From Persicobacter psychrovividus (GTDB lineage Bacteria > Bacteroidota > Bacteroidia > Cytophagales > Cyclobacteriaceae), in assembly GCF_036492425.1 (NCBI RefSeq), contig NZ_AP025293.1:620001-684000 (forward strand): 64,000 nucleotides of DNA, given 5' to 3'. The position numbers and the translations under genes were made by a program. This document shows positions 62,047 to 64,000 of this stretch, one piece after another; positions within the stretch are counted from its first letter, which is position 1, and every line of letters starts with the position of its first letter. A model generated the notes under the pieces. That model worked only from the letters and a program-made list of their open reading frames with translations, was not told the origin of the DNA and did no database searches.

Positions 62047-64000
62047 ATGTCAATAAAGGGTACGCAAGGCACACTTGATATTTTTTCGAGGGAAATTACG
62101 CATTCCGTCGGTGAGATCGAGAAAAGTGGCGGATTGATGGGGGATAATAAGCGCAATAAGCGTGGTGATAGTTTGGTGTTGCGTAACAAAGCCATACAGA
62201 TCATCTATTTTGCCGTTACAGAAGCGCAGGATGAAATTTTCAAGCATTTTGAGCGTATTCGTGACCAGCTTGATATGGTGCCTTCTGAAGATGCCAAGCA
62301 CATGCTCATTAATCGGGAAATCTGGCAACGTGCGTACACCGTGCGGCTAAAGCGCAAGGACTTCCTGAATGAATATGACAGCTTCAAAACGCAGAAACAG
62401 CGTTATGATCAGGCCATTTTTGACTTGTATCAGGCGAAAATTCAGCGGTGGGAATATAGCCATGAAGAGCAAAAAATGACGCCCCGATTCATTAATGCCA
62501 TCACTGAGATTGAACCCGTAAAATTTGATCTTGTAGAGGTGGATGGGCAGGAAATGCCTGTGAATATTGAAGAGGTAAAGATCCACTTTTCTGGCGCCTT
62601 TTTGCGTACATTTTATGGCTTCAATAAAGATGAGAAAGTCATCAAGTATAAGTATGAAACCATTTTTCGTCTGAAACAGACTTATTCCGTGTTCTATTAC
62701 ACGCTGTTCAGGAGTTTTATTTCGCAATCGGAATCGTCTTTCAATACTGGCGACTGGATTGAGGTGGAAATGGATATTGAGCAACTGAAGAAAAAAGTCG
62801 GAGTGGCTTTTGAGGTGGACCTTAAATCGGAGCTTGATTATGAGCGTGTTACAGGTGATATTTCAAAAAATAAAATCGGTAAACGTGTTCCTGAAGATGC
62901 TTATCCTTGCCGATTAACCATCGACGATTACCCTCGATTCAATGATTTTAAAAAACGTTCCCTTGATCCTGCCATTAAGGATATTGTCAATAATACCAAT
63001 ATTGAAATTGAGTATGATTTGATGCGCAGTGGGCGTGGAAACAAAGTGCAATCGGTGGTTTTCCGCATCAGGCATCAGGCGAGTCAGTTGGTCCTTGATC
63101 CTGTCGCTTCAGCCACGGGCGAAGTGATTCAGGAGGCGCAGGTTATCCAGCCGTCTGCTTATGATGAGTACTCCCCTGCCGAGGTGAATTTGGTGTTGCG
63201 CGAGTTGAATTTGCTGGGCTCTAACAAAAAACAACTTGGAAAATGGACTTCTCAACTGATCGATGCCATTAAGCGATATGGCATGGAAGCGATCAAGAGT
63301 TTCCTGCCAGCTGCACTGAATTCAAGAGCACGCGACAAGGTGAGTTTCCTACTGAAAGCACTTGAAATGAATCAGGTGAAAGAGGATGCTTTTAATGCCA
63401 AACCTGCCACGGCTTCTATTTATAAGGCGAGTAATTTTCGTCCGCGTACCAAGTCGCAATTTGCAGATGTTTTCAATCGTCTGGAAGAATTGATCCTTGG
63501 TTATGAGGAGCTGTTAACCCATGAACAAATGGAGGCAGTCGCTCAGCGTATGGGAAGTTTTGCCAGTCGTCCTTCAGTGCAATATTTACAAACTTGTCTG
63601 GACAATGAGTTGAAGGAAATTGCCAAAGCTCCTTTGCCTGTTCCTGATAAGGATGCAGGTAAGCCAGTGGCTATGCCGCAAAAGGCAAGCGGTCAAAATC
63701 CTCAGCAGGCCAACGAGCAAAGTTATTGGAATAACAATTTGCGTCGTAAGGCTGAAGATGATCAAAAATCGGCTAACCGAGAGCTTAAAGCCCAGATTTC
63801 TCTTGAATTTCAGGAGCTTTGGGATACGCTGAGAAACAAGTATTTGATGTTCTTTGGGCCTGCCAAAATTGGTGATTATACCCATTATTTGGATACGGAC
63901 GCGCCGAGTCTTGAGCGTAAAGATGTTGGTGACCTGTCGAATTTGCCTTTTGAAAAATTCAGTGACAACACCCTGAAATGGTACGGACGTTTCTTGGTTC
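62047..64000 (+). CDS. rep: Replication initiator, Rep_3 (RepB/RepA) superfamily, 3' end beyond window
   Basis: At least 651 residues from ATG 62047; it leaves the window in frame. After ~50 residues, a helical region is followed by two winged-helix domains characteristic of Rep_3 initiators: LKQTYSVFYYTLFRSF (~207-222), WIEVEMDIEQLKKKVGV, then FNDFKKRSLDPAIKDIVNN and EIEYDLMRSGRGNKVQSVVFRI (~297-342). The remaining >300 residues form an extra C-terminal extension with NEQSYWNNNLRRKAEDDQ-type helices, much longer than classic ~300-residue plasmid Reps. Autogenous control through the palindromic iterons just upstream is likely. Confidence 0.88.
   Translation, partial: MSIKGTQGTLDIFSREITHSVGEIEKSGGLMGDNKRNKRGDSLVLRNKAIQIIYFAVTEAQDEIFKHFERIRDQLDMVPSEDAKHMLINREIWQRAYTVRLKRKDFLNEYDSFKTQKQRYDQAIFDLYQAKIQRWEYSHEEQKMTPRFINAITEIEPVKFDLVEVDGQEMPVNIEEVKIHFSGAFLRTFYGFNKDEKVIKYKYETIFRLKQTYSVFYYTLFRSFISQSESSFNTGDWIEVEMDIEQLKKKVGVAFEVDLKSELDYERVTGDISKNKIGKRVPEDAYPCRLTIDDYPRFNDFKKRSLDPAIKDIVNNTNIEIEYDLMRSGRGNKVQSVVFRIRHQASQLVLDPVASATGEVIQEAQVIQPSAYDEYSPAEVNLVLRELNLLGSNKKQLGKWTSQLIDAIKRYGMEAIKSFLPAALNSRARDKVSFLLKALEMNQVKEDAFNAKPATASIYKASNFRPRTKSQFADVFNRLEELILGYEELLTHEQMEAVAQRMGSFASRPSVQYLQTCLDNELKEIAKAPLPVPDKDAGKPVAMPQKASGQNPQQANEQSYWNNNLRRKAEDDQKSANRELKAQISLEFQELWDTLRNKYLMFFGPAKIGDYTHYLDTDAPSLERKDVGDLSNLPFEKFSDNTLKWYGRFLV

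Overview
The window looks like part of a large secondary replicon (big plasmid or chromid) of a Bacteroidota bacterium, probably a marine Cytophagales-type organism. The taxonomic signs are FISUMP lipoproteins, a FecI/FecR-type sigma/anti-sigma pair feeding an STN-domain protein, the imelysin/di-heme oxidase/HTTM cassette, a lipoprotein-type TamA next to TamB, TAnnTTTG-type promoter boxes, and very few Shine-Dalgarno sequences. The secondary-replicon reading rests on the right end: parA, parB, an array of about 17 iterons with an AT-rich stretch, and a Rep_3-type initiator gene that runs off the edge. The species cannot be named from the sequence alone.

Layout. 1-5.1 kb: two copies of a FISUMP lipoprotein gene, each preceded by a dense field of modular palindromic repeats. 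5.1-11 kb: a complete RND efflux operon (adaptor, pump, outer-membrane factor, reverse strand). 11.5-18.9 kb: a TlpA-like thioredoxin lipoprotein, two small cupins, a secreted GH38 alpha-mannosidase and a HAD phosphatase. 19.5-23.4 kb: secreted or lipoproteins of unknown role (one carries an in-frame 36-bp tandem repeat) and gene-poor DNA with orphan terminators that may end small RNAs. 23.4-28.5 kb: an iron-uptake-type operon (imelysin, di-heme DUF1111 protein, second imelysin, HTTM membrane protein) whose promoter is bracketed by two identical-geometry dyads. 28.7-38.6 kb: glycosyltransferase, two GNATs, an aldose-epimerase-like protein, a DUF4258 protein, hflK-hflC, a small membrane protein, a pentapeptide-repeat protein, a small HTH protein and a DEAD-box helicase. 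38.9-45.2 kb: a possible 47-residue membrane protein, a MITE-like element and a second complete RND efflux operon. 45.5-49.2 kb: an ECF sigma factor, a FecR anti-sigma factor and an unusual STN plus surface-repeat outer-membrane protein. 49.4-58.6 kb: thioesterase, galM, an unknown protein, tamA and tamB. 58.8-64 kb: parA, parB, origin and rep.

The main themes are envelope functions (two efflux pumps, TAM-type assembly, lipoproteins, cell-surface signalling), iron acquisition, and replicon maintenance. The item most likely to be new biology is the sigma/anti-sigma/STN triad at 45.5-49.2 kb. There the usual TonB-dependent receptor appears to be replaced by a protein with STN at its N-terminus and about 13 short surface-type repeats. 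No tRNA, rRNA, CRISPR array or intact insertion sequence was seen.
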